A DNA stretch of 39,282 nucleotides from NCBI GenBank assembly GCA_902774115.1, contig CACYHH010000011.1:1-39282 (forward strand), in the 5' to 3' direction. Position 1 is the first letter of the stretch; every line of letters begins with the position of its first letter. This DNA is from an uncultured Spirochaetales bacterium (lineage in GTDB: Bacteria > UBP6 > UBA1177). The notes under the pieces were generated by a model that saw nothing but the letters and a program-made list of their open reading frames with translations, was not told the DNA's origin and did no database searches. Below, in pieces: positions 8,736 through 16,452 of the stretch. Both the position numbers and the translations under genes were made by a program.

Positions 8736-10382
8736 ATGAAAATTATTAACAATGCTATATTTAATATTTTTTTTGTTTTTCTTGCTGAATTTTTGGCATT
8801 AATCCTTTTGGCAGGTTTGGTATATGTAAATATTCTTTCTCCAAGTGATTTTCGCAAATATGAGATGTTGTATTTATCAGGGATTTATTTTTTTATAGGT
8901 TTCTTTTTGATTGGAAAAATTTCTTCAATCAAAGGAATAAAAAGCTATCTTCTTTTTTTCTCTTTTCTTTCAGTAGGACACTTGATAAACATCGGTGTTT
9001 TCAAGTTGACTTTTAATTTCAAAACACTATTTATGCTTATATTATATAGTTCTTGCGGACTTGTCGGAATTTTTATCAGAGAAAAATCATTTCCTGCAAA
9101 AAAATATGTAGCAACTGTTCTTATTCTAATTTCCTCGCTTTTGGTTTTAACTCCCTTCCTGCCGTTGTTGCGAAATGTGCGGCAAGAAAAGACTCTTATC
9201 GAATACATAAAAAACGACGAAACAGAAAAGGTAAAAGCCGCAATAGAAAAAGGGGCTGATGTAAACCAGACTGACGAAACAGGGGCTACCCCGGCAATGT
9301 GGGCAGCGTACAACGGTAATATTGAACTTCTTGATTTGTTGGTGAAAAACGGTGCCGATGCAAATCACAGTGGAATTTTGAATGTAAATTCAGAAAGATT
9401 TGGCATAGTATATACCAATGCAATTAATGCAGCTGCCGGAGAAGGATACCTTGAAGCAGTCAAATACCTGATTGAAAAAGCAGGTGTTTCTTCAAACACG
9501 GTCGGAAGAGCAATAAGAGATTTTTTCTTGTCAGAAGAGGATGTTTCAGATCCTGACGGTTTATGCAGATTCATGCAGAATTCTGACGATCCAATTTCAA
9601 AACATATTAGAAAAAGAGGTTCTCTTTCGATTTTTGGTTGCAAGGATGGCGGACTTACTGATAAAAACCGCTCTGTTTTCAGAAGTTCAATAGCAGTCCT
9701 TTTTTCTGAAATGATAAAGTCGGTAGTTATAGAAAAAACGAATAAACTCACAAAAGTTTCTGTTAACAACATAAGAGATGTTGCCAACAATAGGTTTTTT
9801 GTAGATAAAACTTTTGGCAATTACATAAAGATATTAAAGAATTATAAGTTTTTTGACGGGAACAAAAAAGGAGTTACACCTTTAATGGAAGCTGTCTTAA
9901 ACGGCAAAAAAGAGGTCGTGGTTTATCTTCTGGAAAAAAATGCGGATCCGAATTTTCAGAGCGAATACGGTATGACGGCTCTTCATGAAGCGTTATTCAA
10001 CATGCACTATGATATCGCGAAAATCCTTCTTGAAAACGGAGCAAAAGCCGATTTGTATGCTGAAGGAACAAACAGTTTCAGAGTTTATCCAAGTTTGGAA
10101 ATCGTTCCCAAAGATTGCAAACCATCAAAAACAGAACAGACGGATTTCAATAGGCAAATTATAGAAATTGTTACTCTGATGTTCAAGGCTGGAGCAAAAG
10201 CGGAGCAGTTTCCTCCGGCTGTAATTGAATTGTGCAGATGCAAGAATCAGGAATTAGTTAAATTTTTGATTTCATACGGTGTCGATTCTTATTTCAAATT
10301 TGATGACGGACGGACTTTAAAAGAGATCTGTGCTGACAATGGTGTTGAGATAAAAGACGAGTGGCTTAAGAAGAAAGAATAA
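8736..10382 (+). CDS. Polytopic membrane protein with ankyrin repeats
   Basis: 548 residues. Five predicted membrane helices fill the first 150 residues (for example FVFLAEFLALILLAGLVYV and YVATVLILISSLLVLTPFL). Ankyrin repeats follow: TGATPAMWAAYNGNIELLDL with VKNGAD at about 180-210, and two more near 390-450 (GVTPLMEAVLNGKKEVVVYL and MTALHEALFNMHYDIAKILL). Ankyrin proteins are known immunity partners in polymorphic toxin loci. The start is ATG 8736; an ATG at 8731 is followed at once by a stop. It is coupled to Rhs2 through TAGGAGG and is the likely partner of Rhs2. An in-frame ankyrin remnant follows its stop. Confidence 0.8.
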   Translation: MKIINNAIFNIFFVFLAEFLALILLAGLVYVNILSPSDFRKYEMLYLSGIYFFIGFFLIGKISSIKGIKSYLLFFSFLSVGHLINIGVFKLTFNFKTLFMLILYSSCGLVGIFIREKSFPAKKYVATVLILISSLLVLTPFLPLLRNVRQEKTLIEYIKNDETEKVKAAIEKGADVNQTDETGATPAMWAAYNGNIELLDLLVKNGADANHSGILNVNSERFGIVYTNAINAAAGEGYLEAVKYLIEKAGVSSNTVGRAIRDFFLSEEDVSDPDGLCRFMQNSDDPISKHIRKRGSLSIFGCKDGGLTDKNRSVFRSSIAVLFSEMIKSVVIEKTNKLTKVSVNNIRDVANNRFFVDKTFGNYIKILKNYKFFDGNKKGVTPLMEAVLNGKKEVVVYLLEKNADPNFQSEYGMTALHEALFNMHYDIAKILLENGAKADLYAEGTNSFRVYPSLEIVPKDCKPSKTEQTDFNRQIIEIVTLMFKAGAKAEQFPPAVIELCRCKNQELVKFLISYGVDSYFKFDDGRTLKEICADNGVEIKDEWLKKKE

Positions 10383-10430
10383 TGTCAGGAATTGATTGAA
10401 ATGCTGGTTGAAAATGGAGCTGTTGAATGA
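10383..10430 (+). pseudogene. Ankyrin-repeat remnant
   Basis: In frame with the upstream gene, directly after its stop, this reads CQELIEMLVENGAVE and then TGA. This is an ankyrin helix-loop very like the end of the ankyrin gene at 15550 (GLLKKNGAKE and stop). In both places the final stop overlaps the start of a short-class tail (ATGA here, GTGA there). So the conserved join is ankyrin end plus tail start, and the 548-residue gene or a lost relative once ended here. Confidence 0.55.
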
Positions 10431-10627
10431 AAATCTGCCGTAATCCATATTATGTGAATAAGGATCCTTTGAAGACTATTTTATTTGATGGCAGTAACGG
10501 GTCGGGCAAGCCAATGATTTATAGAAATCCGTTCGCTCCTGGAGCGGAATATGGCTATAATTCTACAACTTATGAAAGATGGCTGCAAAAAGGTTTCGTT
10601 CAGCCGGAGGTTGACCCATGGGAATAA
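10427..10627 (+). CDS. Stand-alone tail, short class, copy 2
   Basis: 66 residues: MKICRNPYYVNKDPLKTI, a short Gly/Ser spacer, then IYRNPFAPGAEYGYNSTTYE and VDPWE. Same length and layout as the copy at 4144. ATG overlaps the ankyrin remnant stop. At the 3' end, GGAGG in the Pro-Glu-Val codons and CCATGG in Pro-Trp supply the ribosome site and start of the following membrane protein, a 10-base overlap. Function unknown. Confidence 0.7.
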   Translation: MKICRNPYYVNKDPLKTILFDGSNGSGKPMIYRNPFAPGAEYGYNSTTYERWLQKGFVQPEVDPWE

Positions 10628-10944
10628 TAAATTTTCGCCGTAAAGATGTTTGGGCATATATTTTTTCTGAACTCGGTTGGCTTTTCTTTTGTTTTTTCCA
10701 ATTCCTTTCAAGTAAGGAGGGAAGTTTAAAATCTGCAAACGGAAATATTATGATGGCACTAAAATATTCAGATATTTCTTCTTATGGTTTTTGGTTTATG
10801 TTGCTGATATTACTTTTCTTTCTTGTTTTTAGTTCTTTCAAAGGAACAAGCGAAGAAAAAAAGAGTATCAGATATTTGCTCTGTTTCCGAATAATGATGT
10901 ATTTAATGTGCTTCCTTTTTCCGATTTATTACAACGGAGATTGA
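10618..10944 (+). CDS. Small membrane protein (TM1 position), copy 2
   Basis: 108 residues. Two clear membrane helices (YIFSELGWLFFCFFQFL and FWFMLLILLFFLVF) and a third near the C-terminus (LLCFRIMMYLMCFLF). It holds the place of the TM1 genes at 4332 and 11552 but its sequence is well diverged from them, so grouping rests on size, topology and position. It starts inside the preceding tail and is followed one base after its stop by a TM2-type gene. Confidence 0.68.
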   Translation: MGIINFRRKDVWAYIFSELGWLFFCFFQFLSSKEGSLKSANGNIMMALKYSDISSYGFWFMLLILLFFLVFSSFKGTSEEKKSIRYLLCFRIMMYLMCFLFPIYYNGD

Positions 10945-10945
10945 G

Positions 10946-11281
10946 ATGAGAAAAAAATTATTTTGGATTTTAACAATAGTTCTTGAATTCTTAATGATTT
11001 TAGCAAGTGTATTCAAGCATTTGTTCAACAATAATCATGTCTTAGACATTTATTCAATAGTTGTATTTATTCTGTTGGAGGCATACATAATGGCAGGATT
11101 TTTCTTGAAGGAGATGATTCCGCACAGAAAAAAAATGCTTGTTGTCATGCTTGTAAATGCCGTAGTTATATCAGACATCTGGTTCAATTTTACTTTTTCC
11201 AATGGTTCATTGATGTTTATAGGATATTTGTTGTTGTCTTTTCTTGTGATTTATTTCGTTTTGGCTCTTTTGTTGAGGTGA
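10946..11281 (+). CDS. Small membrane protein (TM2 type), copy 2
   Basis: 111 residues, three to four predicted membrane helices. The start MRKKLFWILTIVLEFLMIL is like that of the gene at 11886 (MRKNLFWIYLLFSEINIL). The family motif appears as LLEAYIMAGFFLKEMIPHRK. CGGAGA lies just upstream of the ATG. It ends one base before the next tail gene (TGATATG). No named family recognised. Confidence 0.7.
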   Translation: MRKKLFWILTIVLEFLMILASVFKHLFNNNHVLDIYSIVVFILLEAYIMAGFFLKEMIPHRKKMLVVMLVNAVVISDIWFNFTFSNGSLMFIGYLLLSFLVIYFVLALLLR

Positions 11282-11282
11282 T

Positions 11283-11564
11283 ATGATCTGTAAAAAGAAA
11301 AATTTCTTCGAAATCATGGCTGAAGAAGGACCTGTCATAAAATATGACGATAACGGAAGAAAAGTTTTTATTTTTAATCCGTTCTACCGAGGAAAAGACC
11401 CTATGAAACAGATATTTTGGAAAACCAAAAACGCCGACAGAACAAATGGTTTTGTCAGGAATCCTTTCGTGCAAGGTGCTGAATATGGATATGACTCCAC
11501 AACTTATGAAAAGTGGCAACAAAAAGGATTTATCCAGCCGGAGGTTGATCCATGGCTAAGATAA
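11283..11564 (+). CDS. Stand-alone tail, long class, copy 2
   Basis: 93 residues: MICKKKNFFEIMAEEGPVIK, NPFYRGKDPMKQIFW, then QGAEYGYDSTTYEKW, ending VDPWLR. It starts at the residue that matches an internal Met of the Rhs proteins (LEMHEKKSFFE), so here the tail is a protein in its own right, with GAGGTGAT as ribosome site. The usual NPFAPG is NPFVQG. The Pro-Trp ending again carries the start codon of a TM1 gene. Confidence 0.75.
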   Translation: MICKKKNFFEIMAEEGPVIKYDDNGRKVFIFNPFYRGKDPMKQIFWKTKNADRTNGFVRNPFVQGAEYGYDSTTYEKWQQKGFIQPEVDPWLR

Positions 11565-11875
11565 TTGAGAAAATAAAAAGCCGTCCGCTGTTTTTCACAT
11601 ATATTTTTCTGATAGAGATCAGCTATTTGATGATTTTGATGGATTCTTGGTTCCAATTTAGTGTTGATTTTTATAAAACAGAAATGTGCCACATCGCGAC
11701 TTTGAGTGGAGCGTATATTGGATTACCTGTTTTTTTTCTTATCACGCCGATATTTTTCATACTCAGTTTTTTCAGACCTGAAATAAAACGAATAAGGTGG
11801 AAGATTCTTCTTTTTTTTCTATTACACTTGTTCTCTTTACTTGTGGCTTTTTGTCTTTGGTTCAACGGTAGATAA
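11552..11875 (+). CDS. Small three-helix membrane protein (TM1 type), copy 3
   Basis: 107 residues. MAKIIEKIKSRPLFFTYIFL is closely similar to the start of the protein at 4332; the rest has drifted but keeps three helices (FFTYIFLIEISYLMILM, GLPVFFLITPIFFILSFF, ILLFFLLHLFSLLVAF). The start lies in CCATGG inside the preceding tail, with GGAGG six bases upstream. A TM2 gene follows. Confidence 0.73.
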   Translation: MAKIIEKIKSRPLFFTYIFLIEISYLMILMDSWFQFSVDFYKTEMCHIATLSGAYIGLPVFFLITPIFFILSFFRPEIKRIRWKILLFFLLHLFSLLVAFCLWFNGR

Positions 11876-11885
11876 GGGTGCTGAA

Positions 11886-12137
11886 ATGAGAAAAAATCTT
11901 TTCTGGATATATCTGTTATTTAGCGAAATCAATATCCTTGTTTTCGTAGTTTTACGATTTAATTCCGTATGGTGGTACGGAACATTGATGATGTTAAATA
12001 CATTAATGCAGTTTTTACTTTTTGAGTTTGTTCTGATAGCAAGTTTTTTTATTGATGAACTCGCCAAAAAAAGAAAAGTTATGCTTGTACTCTTTATTTT
12101 TAACTTGTGTCTTATGATGGTTTGTCGATGTTGGTAA
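11886..12137 (+). CDS. Small membrane protein (TM2 type), copy 3
   Basis: 83 residues from ATG 11886, the start that matches its relatives (MRKNLFWIYLLF); an upstream in-frame start at 11841 would overlap the previous gene by 35 bases and lacks support. Three hydrophobic segments. The TM2 motif reads FEFVLIASFFIDELAKKRK. It ends 26 bases before the next tail start. Confidence 0.68.
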   Translation: MRKNLFWIYLLFSEINILVFVVLRFNSVWWYGTLMMLNTLMQFLLFEFVLIASFFIDELAKKRKVMLVLFIFNLCLMMVCRCW

Positions 12138-12163
12138 AAAGTTGTGAAAACGGAAGATATAAG

Positions 12164-12445
12164 ATGAAGCACGACAAGAAGAGTTTTTTCGAAATTATGG
12201 AAAAAGAAGGACCTGTCATCAGATATGACGATGATGGAAGGAAAATATTTATTTTCAATCCCTACTACAAAGGCAAAGACCCGCTGAAAGAAATTTTCTG
12301 GGGAACTAAAAATGCTGACGGAACAAAGGGTTTTGTAAGGAATCCGTTTGTCCCAGGTGCTGAATATGGATATGACTCAACAACCTACGAAAAATTTCAG
12401 CAATCAGGCTTTCCGCAAACGAATGTCGACCCGTATTTTAAATAG
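12164..12445 (+). CDS. Stand-alone tail, long class, copy 3
   Basis: 93 residues from ATG 12164 (MKHDKKSFFEIMEKEGPVIR), chosen over an in-frame ATG at 12107 because GGAAG precedes it and because this Met matches the first residue of the copy at 11283 and the internal Met of the Rhs tails. It continues with NPYYKGKDPLKEIFW and PGAEYGYDSTTYEKF to VDPYFK. TAGGAGG joins it to the PH-like gene. From 12290 on it is collinear with 3470 onward. Confidence 0.76.
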   Translation: MKHDKKSFFEIMEKEGPVIRYDDDGRKIFIFNPYYKGKDPLKEIFWGTKNADGTKGFVRNPFVPGAEYGYDSTTYEKFQQSGFPQTNVDPYFK

Positions 12446-12454
12446 GAGGCCAAC

Positions 12455-12946
12455 ATGCTTGAAGAAATAATTGGTTTTATAGGATTATTGTTCCTTTTTA
12501 TTTGGACGTTGTTCATCACAAGTAAAGATGGAGAAAAAAAAGAAAAAATCAGGAATTCTTTTTTAAAGAACAAGCCGCTTGCTGAGTTCGATTGCGATCT
12601 AATTGATGGAATAGACAAAGTTCAAGCAACATTGCTGGCGACAAATAGTTTTTACAGAACCCATGCTAGTGTGATGTTGTATGAAAAATCTATTGTAATT
12701 GCTACAGGATCAGAAGTATTTCAGCCGGAAATAATGATCAATGATATTGAGGCAGTTTCAATGAAACGCCTTGCATTTGATGATCATCTTTATATCAGAC
12801 ATACCGTTACGGCAGATATAAAAGCTAAATATAAAGAAACTTGTCCAGAAATCTACCTCAAAGGAAAAAAAGAAGATCTACTTTACATCAAGAAATTCCT
12901 TGAAGAAAGAATGCACAGACCGCAGGTAATTGATTTAACGAGCTGA
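12455..12946 (+). CDS. Membrane-anchored PH-like partner protein, copy 2
   Basis: 163 residues, nearly the same as the protein at 3635: the block from FLKNKPLAEFDCDL through PEIMINDIE is identical, with scattered changes elsewhere. The last codons differ: a TGA at 12944 replaces Gly, so the product ends DLTS, although the following bases still encode Asp-Gln-Thr-Glu-Gln and stop as in copy 1. One membrane helix at residues 3-24. The short-class tail expected after it is missing; an ORF6N gene on the other strand begins there. Confidence 0.74.
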   Translation: MLEEIIGFIGLLFLFIWTLFITSKDGEKKEKIRNSFLKNKPLAEFDCDLIDGIDKVQATLLATNSFYRTHASVMLYEKSIVIATGSEVFQPEIMINDIEAVSMKRLAFDDHLYIRHTVTADIKAKYKETCPEIYLKGKKEDLLYIKKFLEERMHRPQVIDLTS

Positions 12947-12968
12947 GACCAAACGGAGCAATAAGAAT

Positions 12969-13946
12969 TTACAACACAACATCATGATTTTTCAGTAGAT
13001 TTTCAATTAACGGCTTGTAAGCCTCATTATCGGCAATAGTCATGACCGAACTGACTTTCTTTCCAGCATCTTTGGATGAGGCTCCGCAGTGATAAATAGT
13101 TTCGTTGTTCGTGCCGAAATCAAGGATGATGTATCTGTCATGAAAGATCCCGTTCGCCGTTTTTAAACTAACGGCAATATTCGGATATTCCTTGGAAAAA
13201 TCATCGAACTCTTTTTGATGCAGCCCTTTGCCTTTGTTGTCGGTGAATATCGTGATCTTAACATTTTTTCGTGCCGATTTAAGCAGAACGAGCGTTTTCA
13301 AGTCAATGTAGTTGTCAATCACGAAAATAGTCTCTTTCGCCTTGGCGTAAATTTCCTGATATGCGAGATCAGCCTCAACGGGCTTGCCGTTCAAAAACAA
13401 AAAATCTTTTTTCATTTCCGGATTTGTGAAATCTTCTATAATGTGCGCGACATCTGCTTTGGTTGCCATATTTTCTTTTAGTAATGCAATATCTTTTGTG
13501 TTCTGCGAAGTCTGAATCGCGAGTTTGGCGACTTCGTCATACCCGATAAGATGTTCACGCTCGAGAATAAAATCTTTCATTCCCTTAAAAAGCCGGATCA
13601 GCATCTTGCTCTGTTGAACAGCCATATCGCCGCGTAAAACGGTCATCAGCATGTAAATTCCCTGTTCGGTAAAGGCGTAGGGCTTATATTTTATATTGCT
13701 TCCACGCCCTGTGTTCAAGGTGAAAATTTTGCACCTTGAAAAATATTCTACTTCGCTGTCAGAAAGCTGAAACATGAAATCGTTGTCAAATTTTTCAATA
13801 TTATTCTTGACTTGTCTATTAAAATTTTTGGTTTCATAACCGTAAATTTCAGCCAGATCGAAGTCAAGCATCACGCGAAGACCGCGTATCGTGTAAATTT
13901 TTGACTTCAAATCCTGCTCGTTGTGAATCACTATTTCATTTTCCAT
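12969..13946 (-). CDS. ORF6N-domain protein with phospholipase D-like C-terminus
   Basis: 325 residues. The N-terminal half (IYTIRGLRVMLDFDLAEIYG, AFTEQGIYMLMTVLRG) is the ORF6N domain, a DNA-binding type known from phage antirepressors and widespread as a chromosomal accessory gene. Residues about 195-325 (TIFVIDNYIDLKTLVLL, then HDRYIILD and YHCGASSKDAGKK) match the phospholipase D-like domain usual in this family. AAGAGG lies upstream of the ATG, with its own promoter at 13978-14005. It is the only minus-strand gene in the array, and homology of the flanking cassette breaks within a few bases of its stop codon, so it seems to have been inserted. Its real function is unknown. Confidence 0.85.
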   Translation of the reverse strand: MENEIVIHNEQDLKSKIYTIRGLRVMLDFDLAEIYGYETKNFNRQVKNNIEKFDNDFMFQLSDSEVEYFSRCKIFTLNTGRGSNIKYKPYAFTEQGIYMLMTVLRGDMAVQQSKMLIRLFKGMKDFILEREHLIGYDEVAKLAIQTSQNTKDIALLKENMATKADVAHIIEDFTNPEMKKDFLFLNGKPVEADLAYQEIYAKAKETIFVIDNYIDLKTLVLLKSARKNVKITIFTDNKGKGLHQKEFDDFSKEYPNIAVSLKTANGIFHDRYIILDFGTNNETIYHCGASSKDAGKKVSSVMTIADNEAYKPLIENLLKNHDVVL

Positions 13947-13977
13947 GTTTAAAACCTCTTAACAAAATTCCATTCTG

Positions 13978-14005
13978 AAAATATCTATTACAAATGTGTT
14001 GTCAA
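13978..14005 (-). promoter_or_regulatory. Promoter of the ORF6N gene
   Basis: On the minus strand TTGACA (14000-14005) is followed after 16 bases by TATTTT (13978-13983). It lies about 32 bases upstream of the start codon, leaving a leader of about 25 bases. The 16-base spacer matches the other promoter candidates in this window. Confidence 0.55.
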
Positions 14006-14063
14006 TATAAATTAATTTTAAATGTGATAATGTTTTAAGACATGTTTTAATGGATTGAAATGC

Positions 14064-14091
14064 TTGATTTGAAACACTGCTTTTGTAAGAT
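14064..14091 (+). promoter_or_regulatory. Weak promoter candidate into the second half of the array
   Basis: TTGATT (14064-14069), 16 bases, TAAGAT (14086-14091). It points away from the ORF6N gene toward the tail remnant at 14107 and the secreted protein at 14173. It could restart transcription where the inserted gene broke the read-through. The match is moderate. Confidence 0.33.
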
Positions 14092-14106
14092 TTTGCGTTT
14101 GTTTTT

Positions 14107-14163
14107 GAAAAGTGGCAACAAAGCGGCTTTGTTCAGCCGAATGTTGACCCGTATTGGTATTAG
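14107..14163 (+). pseudogene. Tail remnant, last 18 codons
   Basis: Bases 14107-14163 encode EKWQQSGFVQPNVDPYWY and TAG, the very end of a tail; everything upstream is gone. The TAGGAGG join to the next gene is kept, which shows that this stretch is held for translation of the downstream gene or was simply left when the ORF6N region came in. Confidence 0.8.
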
Positions 14164-14172
14164 GAGGATGAA

Positions 14173-15522
14173 ATGAAAAGCATAATATTCTCAGTAGTTT
14201 TACTTTTTTCTTTCTGCATTTTCGGCAATGCCGAGCCGATTGACATCGTTTCTTCTCTGAAGTCAACGGGCAATCTGGTTGCATTGGAAAAAACAGATAT
14301 CGAAATCAAAAAAGAGAGCCTTTTTATAAAAATCAACGGTATTTCTGCTGATATTGAAGTCAATTACACCTATTTTAACAAGGGAAAAGACGAAATCATA
14401 GATTTGGCATTTCCGATTGATTATGAAGTGCACGATTTCGATGACAGACGGGATCCTTTATTGATAGACATACCGCGTTTCTCGATATCTGTGAACGGCG
14501 AAAATACATATCCTGAGCATACAATAGAAAAAATTTACAGCTGTGACGACGCTGATGGGAAATCCTGCCGGATCAAATTTGAAAACGAATACGGTTTGCA
14601 GGGTGCGTTTGTGAAAAGATGGTATGTCACCAAAATTCAGTTTTCGAAAAATCGCGAGACCAAAGTTTCGGTTAAATACAGTGTTAATGCGTTTGCTCAC
14701 CACCATATTTACAGTAACAGCCCTATTCCGAGGCTTGAGAACCGGAAACTGCGGTATGATTTTTCACCGGCACAGTATTTCGGAATGGGAAAAGCAGACG
14801 AAATAGAAATAGTGATTGATGCACAAAAAGTTGATTCTATCGGCGGGAAAATCGTTAAAATTTCTCCTTTGGTTTTCAAAGAAAAAGACAAAATTTACAG
14901 ATATTCCGGCAAAAACTTCGATTTTAGAAAGAATCCGTCAGTTTCAGTTGAGTATGACATCAAAAATTCCGAAATGTCTGATTATTTTTTTCAAGGGCAT
15001 AGATGGAATAATAGATCCTATGTCGCCGATGTTGAAGCCTCATCTTCTCTCCCCAATCACGGAGCATGGAATCTTTTTGACAAAAATCCTGCAACAGCCT
15101 GGTGTTTCAAAAGAAGCGGCAAAGAGGAATTTGTTGAGTTTACGCTAGATGACGGCTACTATAAACCCGTTGTATTTTACATTTCGGTTATGAACGGCTA
15201 TCTGAAAAACAAAGTAGTTTATGATGCCAACGGCAAAGTTGCAGAATTCGATATCACAACTGTCTGTGACAAACCGTGTGCCTGTGACACCTGCAAAGAA
15301 ATGGCCGACAAACTGAAAAAAGATCCGTCAAAAAATCTAAAGCCTAAAATTCCCGTTTGGAATGAACGTTTTAAGACGGATGTTTTCGGTGAAACCAACA
15401 CTCCGATAATGGAGGAAGGTTATATCAATGCTGACGGTTGCAAAATAAAAATCATAATAAAGTCAACTGTCAAAGGCGAAAAATCTGACGATGTCTGCAT
15501 TTCGGAAATGTTTTTGATGTAG
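14173..15522 (+). CDS. Secreted DUF4424-like protein with discoidin-like C-terminus, copy 2
   Basis: 449 residues, signal peptide MKSIIFSVVLLFSFCIFGNA. It is a full-length but diverged relative of the protein at 5408: the N-terminal pattern is shared (STGNLVALEKTDIEIKKESL here, ATGNVTFVKKANLQLLKEDL there), and so is the end (CISEMFLM). The C-terminal domain (NHGAWNLFDKNPATAWCFKR, then a strand VEFTLDD) is a clear F5/8 type C-like signature. A Cys-rich insert (CDKPCACDTC) is peculiar to this copy. It follows a tail remnant with TAGGAGG and precedes an ankyrin gene after 27 bases. Confidence 0.74.
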   Translation: MKSIIFSVVLLFSFCIFGNAEPIDIVSSLKSTGNLVALEKTDIEIKKESLFIKINGISADIEVNYTYFNKGKDEIIDLAFPIDYEVHDFDDRRDPLLIDIPRFSISVNGENTYPEHTIEKIYSCDDADGKSCRIKFENEYGLQGAFVKRWYVTKIQFSKNRETKVSVKYSVNAFAHHHIYSNSPIPRLENRKLRYDFSPAQYFGMGKADEIEIVIDAQKVDSIGGKIVKISPLVFKEKDKIYRYSGKNFDFRKNPSVSVEYDIKNSEMSDYFFQGHRWNNRSYVADVEASSSLPNHGAWNLFDKNPATAWCFKRSGKEEFVEFTLDDGYYKPVVFYISVMNGYLKNKVVYDANGKVAEFDITTVCDKPCACDTCKEMADKLKKDPSKNLKPKIPVWNERFKTDVFGETNTPIMEEGYINADGCKIKIIIKSTVKGEKSDDVCISEMFLM

Positions 15523-15549
15523 CCATTTGTTTTGCAATAGGAGAGAACG

Positions 15550-16452
15550 ATGAAAAAATTAATACCCGTACTGATTATATTTTTAACTCAATCCGTTTTT
15601 TCCAAAGGAATTGAAAACATTTCAGAGATAATTGAATTTTTGGCAGGCGACACCTTTAATACCTGTGCCGAAACTGAAGTCCAGATGGAAATAAAGTTTT
15701 CTAAAAATATGAAAGTTACAATCGTCTATAAAACAGACTGGTGGAATGATGAAAAGAATAAACAAGAAGAATTTGTCAAGGAAGAGAGAGGGAAATACGA
15801 GGTTTTGAAAAACAGCGTTGTAAAAATCTCAATACCGCAAGATGGCAGTTCTGCTGAATTTCTGTTCGGAAACAATGTGAACCTGTTAGGCTCTTTTTTC
15901 CCTGATGACGGTCTGATTTTTTTAAGAAAATCCAATGCAAATAAGGATTCCATTTTTTCATTGATAGGAAGCGAAACAATGTTTTTTTATAAAAACGGCT
16001 GCCAGTTTTATATCAATGCGGAAAGGAAAGAATTAAGAAAGCAATATTCGGAAAAACTGTCACATGAGAAAAATAAAGAACTGAAAGCACTTTTCCTGAA
16101 AATCATGGATGATGATTTCGAGGCAATAAAAACTCAGCTGAAACAGAACAAAAGGCTGGCGGTTTTAAAATCATATTGGGGAGATACCCCGCTTATGTTT
16201 TTTGTAAGATTCCACTTGTCTTTAAAAGATTCAAATCAGAAACTGAATGCAGAAATTGTGAAAATATTGCTGGAAAACGGTGCGGATCCGAATGCGAAGG
16301 AAACGCTTACTGGCTTTAACAATCCGGCATCATCAAAGATGTTTTCTGGCATAAGTGAACAGACAGTCTTATCCTTGCTTGAAAACGCAGGGAATTTAAA
16401 AAACAAGAAAGAGATAATCGGTCTGCTTAAGAAAAACGGAGCAAAAGAGTGA
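15550..16452 (+). CDS. Secreted protein with C-terminal ankyrin repeats
   Basis: 300 residues with a signal peptide (MKKLIPVLIIFLTQSVFS) and AGGAGAG upstream of the ATG. The middle has no recognised domain. From about residue 180 there are ankyrin-like helices (AIKTQLKQNKRLAVL, WGDTPLMFFV, EIVKILLENGADPNAKE), ending GLLKKNGAKE. The stop overlaps the GTG of the next tail by four bases (GTGA). With the gene at 14173 it forms the partner set behind the remnant tail. Likely periplasmic; an immunity role is inferred from position. Confidence 0.72.
   Translation: MKKLIPVLIIFLTQSVFSKGIENISEIIEFLAGDTFNTCAETEVQMEIKFSKNMKVTIVYKTDWWNDEKNKQEEFVKEERGKYEVLKNSVVKISIPQDGSSAEFLFGNNVNLLGSFFPDDGLIFLRKSNANKDSIFSLIGSETMFFYKNGCQFYINAERKELRKQYSEKLSHEKNKELKALFLKIMDDDFEAIKTQLKQNKRLAVLKSYWGDTPLMFFVRFHLSLKDSNQKLNAEIVKILLENGADPNAKETLTGFNNPASSKMFSGISEQTVLSLLENAGNLKNKKEIIGLLKKNGAKE

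Noticed and set aside
8731-8736. ATG at 8731 as the start of the ankyrin gene
   Set aside because: It is followed at once by TAA; ATG 8736 opens the real frame.
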